Shown: positions 24,786-32,295 of the stretch, one piece after another
How positions within the stretch are numbered: position 1 is the stretch's first letter
How the letters are laid out: every line of letters starts with the position of its first letter
Notes under the pieces: generated by a model
What the model was told of the DNA's origin: nothing
The model's input: only the letters and a program-made list of their open reading frames with translations
Database searches by the model: none
Made by a program: the position numbers and the translations under genes
Origin: Spirulina sp. CCY15215
Lineage (GTDB): Bacteria > Cyanobacteriota > Cyanobacteriia > Cyanobacteriales > Spirulinaceae
DNA length: 34,351 nucleotides
NCBI RefSeq assembly: GCF_016888125.1
Contig: NZ_JACSWA010000615.1
Location: 1-34,351, forward strand
Direction of reading: 5' to 3'

Positions 24786-25058
24786 ATGGTAGTCCGTCAA
24801 CCCCGCTATAGCAAAGAAGAATTCGCCCAACGTGGCGATCTAATTTACCAAACGCAAATACGTCCACAAGTCGAAGCAGGCGATCGCGGGAAGATTGTGG
24901 CGATCGACCTCGAAACTGGAGATTTTGAAATTGATGCGCGTGAAATAGCTGCTTGCACTAAGCTCGAAGCCCGTCATCCAGATGCTCAAATCTGGATTGT
25001 GCGAGTTGGTTCTCGCCACGTTCGACGATTTGGTGGACGAATAAAGAGAACTGTATGA
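24786..25058 (+). CDS. small conserved hypothetical, partner of the aspartic protease gene
   Basis: A 90-aa basic protein (MVVRQPRYSKEEFAQRGDLIYQTQIRPQVEAGDRGKIVAI...). The middle DRGKIVAIDLETGDFEIDAREIAAC looks like a small beta unit, and the end is Arg rich (SRHVRRFGGRIKRTV). From memory this type is common in cyanobacteria and regularly precedes a clan AA aspartic protease gene, as here. Its stop overlaps the next start (ATGA), so translation is coupled. The function is unknown, and a TA-like relationship has not been shown. Confidence 0.7.
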   Translation: MVVRQPRYSKEEFAQRGDLIYQTQIRPQVEAGDRGKIVAIDLETGDFEIDAREIAACTKLEARHPDAQIWIVRVGSRHVRRFGGRIKRTV

Positions 25059-25315
25059 TATCAGGAATTGTTAACGCAGATTTTGAGGCGATTATCTCGC
25101 TTTCGATATGTGGCTCTGATGGAAAAATTTACAAACAAGATGCGATCGTCGATACAGGCTTTAACGGTTGGCTTTCATTTCCACCAGACTTGATCGATCG
25201 GCTAAATCTGAAATGGAAAAGAAGAGGGCGTGCTATTCTTGGTGATGGTAGTGAATGCGTTTTTAATGTTTACGAAGCAGTTGTATTTTGGGATGGACAA
25301 TTAAACGATAACTAA
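25055..25315 (+). CDS. clan AA aspartic protease, C-terminally truncated
   Basis: The 86-aa product resembles retropepsin-like clan AA proteases, which act as dimers. The active-site motif is AIVDTGFNGWLSFP, with the catalytic Asp in DTG, and the flap-side RGRAILGDGSECVFNVYEA follows. Relatives I recall run about 35 residues further (VIWDGQ... to a final catalytic core strand). Here the frame ends after VVFWDGQLNDN. The missing part includes the strand expected to pack behind the active site, so activity is doubtful. ATG start overlapping the upstream stop by 4 bp. Confidence 0.7.
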   Translation: MISGIVNADFEAIISLSICGSDGKIYKQDAIVDTGFNGWLSFPPDLIDRLNLKWKRRGRAILGDGSECVFNVYEAVVFWDGQLNDN

Positions 25316-25328
25316 GTGCGATCGCAAG

Positions 25329-25673
25329 ATGACTCAAACCCTAACCTTACAAGTTCCCGATACCGTTTATCGCCGCCTCGTTGATACGGCTCGGGCAACT
25401 AAACGCCCCCTAGAAGACATTATGCTGAGAGTTTTGGAAGTGGGTAGTCCTCCCATTTGGACGGATGTTCCTGAAGAATTCCAAGCCGATCTCGCTGCCT
25501 TAGACAAAATGGAAGATGAGGCATTGTGGACAATTACCTATAGTCAAATGTCCGAAGAATTAGCAGAACGGGCAACTGAATTATTAGAATTTACCGATCG
25601 CGAATTAACAGTAAGCGAACAATACATTTCAATGGCTCGAGGCAGATTTGAACTGCCGACCTTGGGCTTATGA
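25329..25673 (+). CDS. CopG/antitoxin-like hypothetical, 3' end lost into tRNA-Met
   Basis: The N-terminus (TLTLQVPDTVYRRLVDTARATKRPLEDIMLRVLEVG) looks like a ribbon-helix-helix or related small regulator, followed by SPPIWTDVPEEFQADLAALDKMEDEALW, a stretch I recall from cyanobacterial proteins of about 140 aa. The last residues (ARGRFELPTLGL) are simply the antisense translation of the tRNA-Met gene. That is a well-known annotation artefact, not a protein feature. The real 3' part is gone, so this is probably a decaying gene. ATG start 13 bp after the truncated protease gene. Confidence 0.6.
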   Translation: MTQTLTLQVPDTVYRRLVDTARATKRPLEDIMLRVLEVGSPPIWTDVPEEFQADLAALDKMEDEALWTITYSQMSEELAERATELLEFTDRELTVSEQYISMARGRFELPTLGL

Positions 25674-25706
25674 GTCCCCTGCTCTAACCAACTGAGCTAC
25701 CGAGCC
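25633..25706 (-). tRNA. trnM: tRNA-Met (CAU anticodon)
   Basis: The minus strand folds as a tRNA. The acceptor is GGCTCGG/TCGAGCC with discriminator A, the D stem is GCTC/GAGC, the anticodon loop is CTCATAA, and the T arm is GGCAG TTCAAAT CTGCC. CCA is not encoded. The anticodon stem has three G-C pairs flanked by unpaired G27/A43 and A31/G39, so stability is modest. The elongator Met assignment is preferred, but a lysidine-modified Ile tRNA also has CAU and cannot be excluded by eye. The gene is 74 nt long. Confidence 0.9.
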
Positions 25707-25766
25707 TTTCTTTCTTTTTTGCCTTGACTAGGATAACACAATTTTTATGAATTTGGCTACCCATAA

Positions 25767-25799
25767 AAAAAACGAGTAAGTTTTTCTTACTCGTTTTTT
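25767..25799 (-). terminator. terminator of the M23 peptidase gene
   Basis: AAAAAACGAGTAAG and CTTACTCGTTTTTT form a perfect 14-bp stem around a 5-nt loop, 31 bp beyond the M23 stop. The A/T ends make it work in both directions. Confidence 0.9.
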
Positions 25800-25830
25800 A
25801 GATTAAAATTCTAGATTCAAAGGAATCAAT

Positions 25831-27780
25831 TTAGCGATTTTTGGGTAAAAACGCCATTGGATTCGCTGCACCGCTTCCAGAAGGGTGAACCTCAAAGTGC
25901 AGGTGAGGTCCCGTGCTGAAGCCTGTGCTACCCATCAGAGAAATTTGTTGACCTTGCTCCACCCGTTCGCCTTGACGAACGATAATTTTGCTGTTATGAG
26001 CATAGCGGGTCAAACTGCCATCGGGGTGACGAATATCCACTAAATTGCCATAACCGCCAGAATTCCAACCGGCTGAGACAACTTCACCAGATCCGGCTGC
26101 ATAGATAGGAGTTCCCGTAGGAGCCGCAATGTCAATCCCTTTGTGCATCCGTCCCCAACGAGGTCCGTAGCCAGAAGTTAGGGTACCGCGAGCCGGCCAC
26201 ATATAGCCGTTAAAGACTTGAGGGCTATCGGGTAGGTAGCGATCGCGATCCTCTAAAGGTGGAATTTGCGGTTCTACGGTTTGTCCCGCCGGCATTTCCA
26301 AGAGGCGATTATAACCTTGTGATGGAGCCGGAGCCGTGGCAACTAAAGGAGTTTGAGAACTGTTAGACCGTTCTGTTGACGGGGTAACAGGAAGATTTTG
26401 ATTGCGATTTTGACGGCGATCTTCAACAGGAACCATCAGAGAGGGTTTTGATAAAGTATTCCCCTCGATCGCACCAGGAACCCCTGCTACAGGACGAGCC
26501 GGAACCCTTGCTTGAGCAGGTAACGGAGCAATAACTTCGTTATGGTTTTGACGATATTCCTCCCGCAACCGCATAATATCGTTCTTGAGTTGCTCCAAAC
26601 GAGCATCATCTGAATCAAGAGATTGGATTCGCGCTTGGGTTGTCGTTTGAGCAATCAAAGTCGGTTCGGAAGTCTCCGTAGCGTAAACCGCAGTGGGAGA
26701 TTGACTGACTAGATCCCGGACTTCCCGAGAGCGGGGGATTTTCAATTCGCGATCGACTTGCAGCAAGCGAGGATCGCTAATTTCATTACTTTGCATCAAC
26801 TCGGAGACTAAGATGCCATGACCATCAGCAATGGTCTGGAGGGTATCTCCGACGCGAACGCGATAAACGGCTCCTGTAACCGCAGATAAGCTCACAGCTT
26901 GGCTTTCTGCTTGTTTAGAGGAATTAAGATTAACCGTCGGTATAATGGTAGTGTTTGCGGATTCAACACCCACAACTACTCCATTTTCTTGAGTCTTAGT
27001 CGTCGCGATCGCTTCTCGGGGAACAACCACCGAACTTTTCCTAGAGGTAGGCGCGACTGCTTGGAGCGTTTTTAATGTGTCGGTAGATGCAGGAGATTTG
27101 CTTAAATCTTTACGAGTCGAAGATTCGTTCTCCTCTGTATTGCTGGCATCGAAAATGAAGGGTGTTTTGCTCGTTTCTTCGAGAGCATCAACCTTGGAAT
27201 TCTCTTCACTCACGCCACTAATGGCGGTGGCGGGAATTTTTAAAGTTTGTCCGACAGCCAAGACCTCTTCAGATTCAATGGCATTAGAAGCGGCAATAGT
27301 TTCTGGGTTAGTCCCATAATCATTGGAAATTTCCCAAAGGGTATCTCCCTGCTCAACTTTATGCTCGATAATTGGAGAGGCAACAACAGAAGGCACGGGT
27401 GTTGTTGTCTGTGTTGTTGTCTGTTCCGTTTTCCATTCCGTTTTCGTTTCGGAAAGAGGCTCAATCCCTTTTGGGGCGATCGCCTTGGGAGCAGTATCAG
27501 ATTTGGCTTCGGATAAAGACTGTAAAGGAATCGGAGCATTGGCGATCGCAGCTTCTGTGGCGATTGCTTGTCGGGTCTGACTGGGTAAAAGTACACCAGC
27601 CGTTGCGCCCATTGAGAGAGCGGCAATTCCCAAAACGGCAGCACTAGCACGGCGGGCGGCTTCGCTGGGATTGCTTTTGGGGGAGTTGGATTCCTTAGTA
27701 ATGGGTTGGGAAGAATTTTGCAAGGAATTCACCGAACCGGAAGGAATGGATTTAGGGTTTTGTGCGTGAGAGGAAATCAA
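25831..27780 (-). CDS. LysM-M23 peptidoglycan endopeptidase
   Basis: A 649-aa envelope protein. A hydrophobic N-terminal helix lies near 45-68 (AVLGIAALSMGATAGVLLP). LysM 1 is at ~139-185 (HKVEQGDTLWEISNDYGTN) and LysM 2 at ~304-350 (YRVRVGDTLQTIADGHG), separated by low-complexity linkers. The M23 domain is at ~524-640 with His546 and Asp550 (HKGID) and HLHFE (His626, His628), so the Zn site is complete. It should cut peptide cross-links in peptidoglycan. Three TTG codons follow the Shine-Dalgarno GGAGG (27791-27787). The third, at 27780, has the best spacing (6 nt) and is chosen. Confidence 0.93.
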   Translation of the reverse strand: MISSHAQNPKSIPSGSVNSLQNSSQPITKESNSPKSNPSEAARRASAAVLGIAALSMGATAGVLLPSQTRQAIATEAAIANAPIPLQSLSEAKSDTAPKAIAPKGIEPLSETKTEWKTEQTTTQTTTPVPSVVASPIIEHKVEQGDTLWEISNDYGTNPETIAASNAIESEEVLAVGQTLKIPATAISGVSEENSKVDALEETSKTPFIFDASNTEENESSTRKDLSKSPASTDTLKTLQAVAPTSRKSSVVVPREAIATTKTQENGVVVGVESANTTIIPTVNLNSSKQAESQAVSLSAVTGAVYRVRVGDTLQTIADGHGILVSELMQSNEISDPRLLQVDRELKIPRSREVRDLVSQSPTAVYATETSEPTLIAQTTTQARIQSLDSDDARLEQLKNDIMRLREEYRQNHNEVIAPLPAQARVPARPVAGVPGAIEGNTLSKPSLMVPVEDRRQNRNQNLPVTPSTERSNSSQTPLVATAPAPSQGYNRLLEMPAGQTVEPQIPPLEDRDRYLPDSPQVFNGYMWPARGTLTSGYGPRWGRMHKGIDIAAPTGTPIYAAGSGEVVSAGWNSGGYGNLVDIRHPDGSLTRYAHNSKIIVRQGERVEQGQQISLMGSTGFSTGPHLHFEVHPSGSGAANPMAFLPKNR

Positions 27781-28390
27781 CAACAACCTCCTAGTTGTAA
27801 TGAGCGATTAACTTTTACGATTGAGACATCTGATTAAACACGGCTGACAATGCAACTCCTGCTCATCATTTTTCCCAAAAGCGCGACAGTGATCGCTGAA
27901 AGTTTAGTAAATTGAGTGACCTAGGTAAGATTACTCTGCTTTTCTAAACAAGTCAAATTTATTTTGGGTTTGATTGAGATGGGAGCGTTGAAACAACTTA
28001 CCTCATCTCAAGCCTACTGTCCGGATCGAACGATTCAGGAATCGTCAGACCTTGGTATGTAGTTTATGTCCTGAATGGCAAGGAGTTGATGATTACTTTA
28101 CGCTAACTTTGCAAAAATCGACAAGTCCCGAAAAGAGCAAATATAGAAATTTCTTATTAAACTTTCTGGATTTTGTATAATATAAGACTAAATTTTTGGT
28201 CATTTTGTCTTTACTCTTCCAGCCGAGTCTCGTTACTTTTGGTTTTACTTCATAACCACTAAGATATTTAATGATCTTAAGGGGAGAAATAGAAAAAATA
28301 AACTTCTTTATTGCTAATATTCACAGGCAATTGAGCCTGACTCTGTTTCTGAGGGCTTTAAAACTATAAAGAGATAATCAGTATTTTCCC
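27781..28390. other. 610-bp spacer between trmL and the M23 gene
   Basis: No gene found. The right-to-left leader of the M23 gene is long and contains the inverted repeat ACGATTC/GAATCGT (28030-28045), so a structured 5' UTR is possible. I looked for a c-di-AMP (ydaO-type) riboswitch and could not match its conserved blocks. A lone TATAAT (28176-28181) on the plus strand lacks a good -35 box. Confidence 0.4.
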
Positions 28391-28885
28391 TCAATCTGAT
28401 TCCGATCGCCCTGTCTGATCCCCCGAGGAGAGATGGCCTAATTGTCTCCGCGCTTCAAATAAGACGATCGCGACGCTATTGGCTAAATTGAGGCTCCGAA
28501 CTTCTTTTTGAGTCATGGGTATGTACAATGTTGCATCACATTTGTCAAGTATTTGTGGCGATAAACCTGAAGTTTCGCTGCCAAATAACAACCAATCATC
28601 TTCGCGAAAAGAAAAATCTGTGTAACTGCGATCGCCTCGAACGCTAAGGCCAAGGGTGCGACCTCCTGCCTCAAAGCAAACTTTCTCAAACTGTTCGATA
28701 TCTGCGTGGTAATGGATATCGACATAAGGCCAGTAGTCCAAACCCGCTCTTTTGAGGTGGCGATCGCTGATTTCAAAGCCGAGAGGGGCAACCAAATGAA
28801 GTGGGGTTTCAGTTGCCGCACAGGTTCTAGCGATATTCCCTGTATTGGGAGGAATTTGGGGTTGAACGAGGACGATCTGGGGCAT
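28391..28885 (-). CDS. trmL: tRNA (cytidine(34)-2'-O)-methyltransferase
   Basis: SPOUT-class methyltransferase that 2'-O-methylates the wobble base of certain tRNA-Leu species. The compact 164-aa form without an extra RNA-binding domain is typical of TrmL. Motifs: QPQIPPNTGNIARTCAAT (motif 1), LHLVAPLGFEI, LLFGSETSGLS (motif 2) and IPMTQKEVRSLNLANSVAIVLFEA (motif 3, the AdoMet knot). ATG start. It is separated from its neighbours by spacers of ~290 and ~600 bp. Confidence 0.95.
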   Translation of the reverse strand: MPQIVLVQPQIPPNTGNIARTCAATETPLHLVAPLGFEISDRHLKRAGLDYWPYVDIHYHADIEQFEKVCFEAGGRTLGLSVRGDRSYTDFSFREDDWLLFGSETSGLSPQILDKCDATLYIPMTQKEVRSLNLANSVAIVLFEARRQLGHLSSGDQTGRSESD

Positions 28886-29105
28886 GGGTTAGATTAATTA
28901 CTAGCAAGAAATACTGACTCGAGGAGTAATTGCTCATTTATCTCTTTTTTTCGGAGCCAACGGCAAGGGACGATTGATTAGTATTTGTAAAGTCTTGTTA
29001 ATTTAATTCAGGAAAGTCAGGAACGAGAAATAAACGATAGAGGGAGAAAAAAGTCAAGTCTTGAATCATCAGTTTGTTCTTATCGAAGGTATAAGTAAAT
29101 TGCAA

Positions 29106-29138
29106 CAATCGATCGCCCTGGTGTCAAGCGATCGATTG
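29106..29138 (-). terminator. hairpin downstream of gshA
   Basis: Perfect 11-bp stem CAATCGATCGC/GCGATCGATTG with an 11-nt loop, 35 bp beyond the gshA stop. Only a mixed AT stretch follows on the minus strand, so termination is plausible but not certain. The stem carries GCGATCG cores. Confidence 0.5.
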
Positions 29139-29172
29139 GCGGTATCGCAGAAAATTTAGGAGGCAATTAGGC

Positions 29173-30312
29173 TCAAGCTGCCATCAGTTGACAAAGTTTA
29201 TCCGCCAATTCGCCTTCTTGTTGTTCTGCCTCTTGAATGCTATGCAGGAGAATTTCCCGAGGAGAGAGTCCTTGTTCGTATTGAGTCAGCCATCGTTGTG
29301 CTTCATTACCCTCCCGCAGAATTTTAGGAAGGGGAGAGAGAAAACAAGTTAAACCGTGTTGTTTGGCGAGAAGGCTGGTTTCGTCGTACAGTTCTTCAAT
29401 CCAATCTCGTGCGGAAATAGTTCTCCCGTCTTGCCAGTGCTGTAATTGAGCGTCTAAACTGTGACGCGCTACGGCCATTTCATTAGCATCAGCGAGATCC
29501 ATGAGTTCTTCCCCAGTAAAAGAACTGAGAAGGAGGGGATCGAGGTCGAGTTGTGCTTGCAGTTGCAATAAGCGCACCTCGAGGAAGGCGACAATGGATA
29601 ATAAGGCAATTGGATCGATAACCAGATCGCAAATTCGCAGTTCGAGACGGTTGAGATCGTAAGGACGGCGATCGCCATTGGGACGAACGGAGAGCCAGAG
29701 ATGCCGTACATTTTGCATGGTTCCCAGTGCCAATTGTTCTTCGGTCCAGCGAATATAGTGGTCGTGACTGACGAAGAGAGGTACTTGGGCGGGAGTTTTC
29801 GGGAACATTCCCCATCGGGTTGAATGGTAGCCTGTGACTTTGCCATCTAAAAAGGGGGAAGAGGCGCTGAGTGCCAAATAAAGGGGCGCTTCTACCCGCA
29901 GGAGGCGACAGGCACGCATTAAGGTTTCGGGGTCGGAAATGCCGATATTAAGATGGATACTGGCGGTTACGACTTTGGTGTGGTAGGTCGTTTCAATATA
30001 AGTATGATAAGGATTGCCTGGATCGGAGCGATAAAATTGGCTGGTATCTCCTAGGGAGAGGGTGCTACCTGGGAGGATGGTGTAATCTCCTAGCGATCGC
30101 AGATAGGTTCTCAAACGCTGTCTCGGACGCACTAAGGCACAGAGTAGGCGATCGTAACAGCAATAGGGAGCCGTGGTGTATTCCACGTTACGATTATCGG
30201 GTTCGCGCACAAAACCGTTTAAATTTTTGGTGATTTTGTCGGAAAGACCAACAATATCCCCTTGAGGGGAACCCGTATAGAGTTCGATTTCACAACCTTT
30301 CGATAACAGCAT
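29173..30312 (-). CDS. gshA: glutamate-cysteine ligase, cyanobacterial type
   Basis: Makes gamma-glutamylcysteine from Glu, Cys and ATP, the first step of glutathione synthesis. The 379-aa product matches the cyanobacterial GCS family: LLSKGCEIELYTG at the start, FVREPDNRNVEYTTAPY, PGSTLSLGDTSQFYRSDPGNPYH, TASIHLNIGISD and LNRLELRICDLV. These carry the Glu and metal-binding residues of the GCS2-like fold. ATG start. The gene lies 38 bp after the 511-aa protein gene on the same strand, so it might receive read-through from the CHAT gene set, although nothing suggests a functional link. Confidence 0.94.
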   Translation of the reverse strand: MLLSKGCEIELYTGSPQGDIVGLSDKITKNLNGFVREPDNRNVEYTTAPYCCYDRLLCALVRPRQRLRTYLRSLGDYTILPGSTLSLGDTSQFYRSDPGNPYHTYIETTYHTKVVTASIHLNIGISDPETLMRACRLLRVEAPLYLALSASSPFLDGKVTGYHSTRWGMFPKTPAQVPLFVSHDHYIRWTEEQLALGTMQNVRHLWLSVRPNGDRRPYDLNRLELRICDLVIDPIALLSIVAFLEVRLLQLQAQLDLDPLLLSSFTGEELMDLADANEMAVARHSLDAQLQHWQDGRTISARDWIEELYDETSLLAKQHGLTCFLSPLPKILREGNEAQRWLTQYEQGLSPREILLHSIQEAEQQEGELADKLCQLMAA

Positions 30313-30350
30313 GATTAAACGTTCCTTTGTTGGTGATTGGTTCTGGGAGA

Positions 30351-31886
30351 CTATTCTTTAGGATTCATGTTAAGCCGCTTCTGTTCTTTAGGATTCATGT
30401 TAAGTCGCTTCTGTTCTTTAGGATTCATGTTAAGTCGCTTCTGTATCCATTTTGTGCATTTCCAGGCGGCGATCGCAACTGCGGTACTGCCAAAAACAGC
30501 AATAAAGAAGGGATGAGGGAGAGAAAATGGCAGTTCAATTTTGCGATCGAAGAGATACCAGGGTTGGGTGATGACTCCGGAACTTGAAGCGAGAATTGCT
30601 CCGGTTGCAATTCCTACCCCGATCGCCTCAATATTATCTTTGAGTTTTTTTTCTGTTTCTAGGCGATCGCGATCGCGTTCTGCTTGGTCAATTTCTACTA
30701 ATCCGCGAATGGTGGCGATCGCTTTATCCAGTAAACTCGAACCTTGTTTAAAGTAGTTCAAATCGGCGGCAATTTGTTCTTGAAAGGCGATCGCTTCTTT
30801 GTCGGCAAAAAATTGAAAAGTATCGAGGGAATTTTGGGCGAGTTGTTCTAGTTCTACGAGGGTTGATTGATAGTTTTTGGTGTTAATGGCGATCGTATTG
30901 CGAGCATATTCGAGATTTCGCAGTTGTTGGGAATAGTTGAGGGAGTTTTTTAAGAGGGTTTTTAAGGTATTTTTGAGGGTTTGTAGATCGTCATCTGAGA
31001 GAGAAATGAGGGCTTCTTGATTGAGATGTTTTTGCTGAAAATGATTTAATTTGCTTTCATTCTCGATAACAATTTTATTGGCGCGATCGTAAACAAAACG
31101 GCTCTCTTGAAAAGTATTACTAATTTTGTGATAGTAGAGAAATAGTTCTGGTAATTCCCAATAACACTTTTCAAGGATAAAGGTGGGATTGTCATCAAAA
31201 AAGAACCAAATTAATAGATGTCCGTAAGGATTTTCACTGGAATTAATTTTAGGGTTGCCATATTCGTAGATATAACCGCCAAAAAGATTAGAAGTGCGAT
31301 ATAAAGGCGGAAGTTTTTCGGGATTTTCGAGGGCAAAAAAGTTGCACCAGCATTGTTTTGCTAAATCGTCTAAATCGCGGCTATTCTTGGGACGAGGTTG
31401 GTCTAAATAGGCGCTTAGGAGTAAAGTTTGGCCTAGATAACCGTCGGGAGTTTCTGAGGGAGTTTTAAAGCAGTTTTCGGGGTTAAAATCAGCTAAATCG
31501 GTAATTGAATATTGGTCATTACCGGGATTTTCAGGACAGCGAATATTAAGATTGAGAGCATAACTATCATGGATTGATTGAGGATAAATGAATCCATCTA
31601 ATTTTCCATTTTTTGTGGTAAAATATTCGTAGTTTTTCGCATTTTCTTGGTTGTCACTTTGGAGCAAATCGAAACAGCGTGAGGGTCTATCTTCCCGAAT
31701 AGAAAACTCTTGCTCGATCGCAAAAGCGGCAAATATTGCTTGATATTGCTTTTCGATCCATTGTGGGTTAATTGATGATAATTCTGGGGAGGGTGTTGAA
31801 TCTACAGAAACCACTAAACCTGTATGATATTGATACTTAAACCAATAGAGACTCGGTGCATAAATTTGAGTAACTATTTCCTTCAT
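30351..31886 (-). CDS. hypothetical coiled-coil protein with two C-terminal membrane helices
   Basis: I recognise no family in this 511-aa protein. Residues 1 to ~270 look globular and rich in aromatic residues (YWFKYQYHTGLVVSV, HLLIWFFFDDNPTFIL). Residues ~285-418 are long charged helices with coiled-coil character (LQTLKNTLKTLLKNSLNYSQQL; AERDRDRLETEKKLKDNIE). Two hydrophobic segments follow, ~420-440 (AIGVGIATGAILASSSGVI) and ~460-476 (FFIAVFGSTAVAIAAW), then a basic tail of three QKRLNMNPKE decapeptides. The layout recalls CorA-like channels in shape only. It starts with a 4-bp overlap (ATGA) on the small gene upstream, so it belongs to the CHAT gene set and could be its membrane-acting component. 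Confidence 0.6.
   Translation of the reverse strand: MKEIVTQIYAPSLYWFKYQYHTGLVVSVDSTPSPELSSINPQWIEKQYQAIFAAFAIEQEFSIREDRPSRCFDLLQSDNQENAKNYEYFTTKNGKLDGFIYPQSIHDSYALNLNIRCPENPGNDQYSITDLADFNPENCFKTPSETPDGYLGQTLLLSAYLDQPRPKNSRDLDDLAKQCWCNFFALENPEKLPPLYRTSNLFGGYIYEYGNPKINSSENPYGHLLIWFFFDDNPTFILEKCYWELPELFLYYHKISNTFQESRFVYDRANKIVIENESKLNHFQQKHLNQEALISLSDDDLQTLKNTLKTLLKNSLNYSQQLRNLEYARNTIAINTKNYQSTLVELEQLAQNSLDTFQFFADKEAIAFQEQIAADLNYFKQGSSLLDKAIATIRGLVEIDQAERDRDRLETEKKLKDNIEAIGVGIATGAILASSSGVITQPWYLFDRKIELPFSLPHPFFIAVFGSTAVAIAAWKCTKWIQKRLNMNPKEQKRLNMNPKEQKRLNMNPKE
30354..30443. repeat. 30-bp coding repeat, three copies
   Basis: Three adjacent 30-bp units (30354, 30384, 30414) differ at a single base (GCCGC against GTCGC). 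They encode the C-terminal decapeptide QKRLNMNPKE three times, directly before the stop codon. Confidence 0.95.
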
Positions 31887-32251
31887 TTTTTTCGTTTTTC
31901 CAGTTCCTTTTGCAACCCTGCCATGATGAGGGCTTGGTTATCAGTTATTATGGGTCTTTCGCCTTCAGGTATTTGAGGAATCACTTGGTTTTTTTTGCCG
32001 ATATTAATGCGAACTTCTGGCCAATTTTCATTATTAAAACTGGTTTCAATGGCGGGATATTTTTCACACCAATCGATTATTTTTTTGGCGATTTCCCCAT
32101 CAGAAACATCGCCAAGTTTTGCTAATTCTTGTTCTAATTCGGCTAAAGATTGCCATTCCTCTTCGCCGAATAAAGAAGAACCGCGATCGCCTTTTTCGCG
32201 TTCGAGAAGAGTCCAAAAGTCTTGAATAACTTGTTGAGATTCACTAAACAT
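31883..32251 (-). CDS. small acidic hypothetical protein in the CHAT gene set
   Basis: A 122-aa protein with no recognised domain. The first ~75 residues are predicted helical and acidic (SQQVIQDFWTLLEREKGDRGSS; EEEWQSLAELEQELAKLGDVSDGEIAKKIIDWCEKYP). The rest ends in a helix (NQALIMAGLQKELEKRKK) after a Pro-rich turn. There is no signal or membrane segment. It starts 44 bp after the CHAT gene and overlaps the 511-aa gene by 4 bp, so an adaptor or inhibitor role between protease and membrane protein is conceivable. That is inference from position only. Confidence 0.6.
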   Translation of the reverse strand: MFSESQQVIQDFWTLLEREKGDRGSSLFGEEEWQSLAELEQELAKLGDVSDGEIAKKIIDWCEKYPAIETSFNNENWPEVRINIGKKNQVIPQIPEGERPIITDNQALIMAGLQKELEKRKK

Positions 32252-32295
32252 TGTTTTACTTTATCTCCATAATGACATGAAAGACGACACGATAA

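Noticed and set aside
27787-28140. Long leader of the M23 gene as a c-di-AMP riboswitch.
   Set aside because: I could not match the conserved ydaO blocks. Only a small 7-bp hairpin is clear.
30327-30587. Plus-strand frame with LLFFRIHVK repeats.
   Set aside because: It is the antisense reading of the 30-bp repeat at the end of the 511-aa gene.
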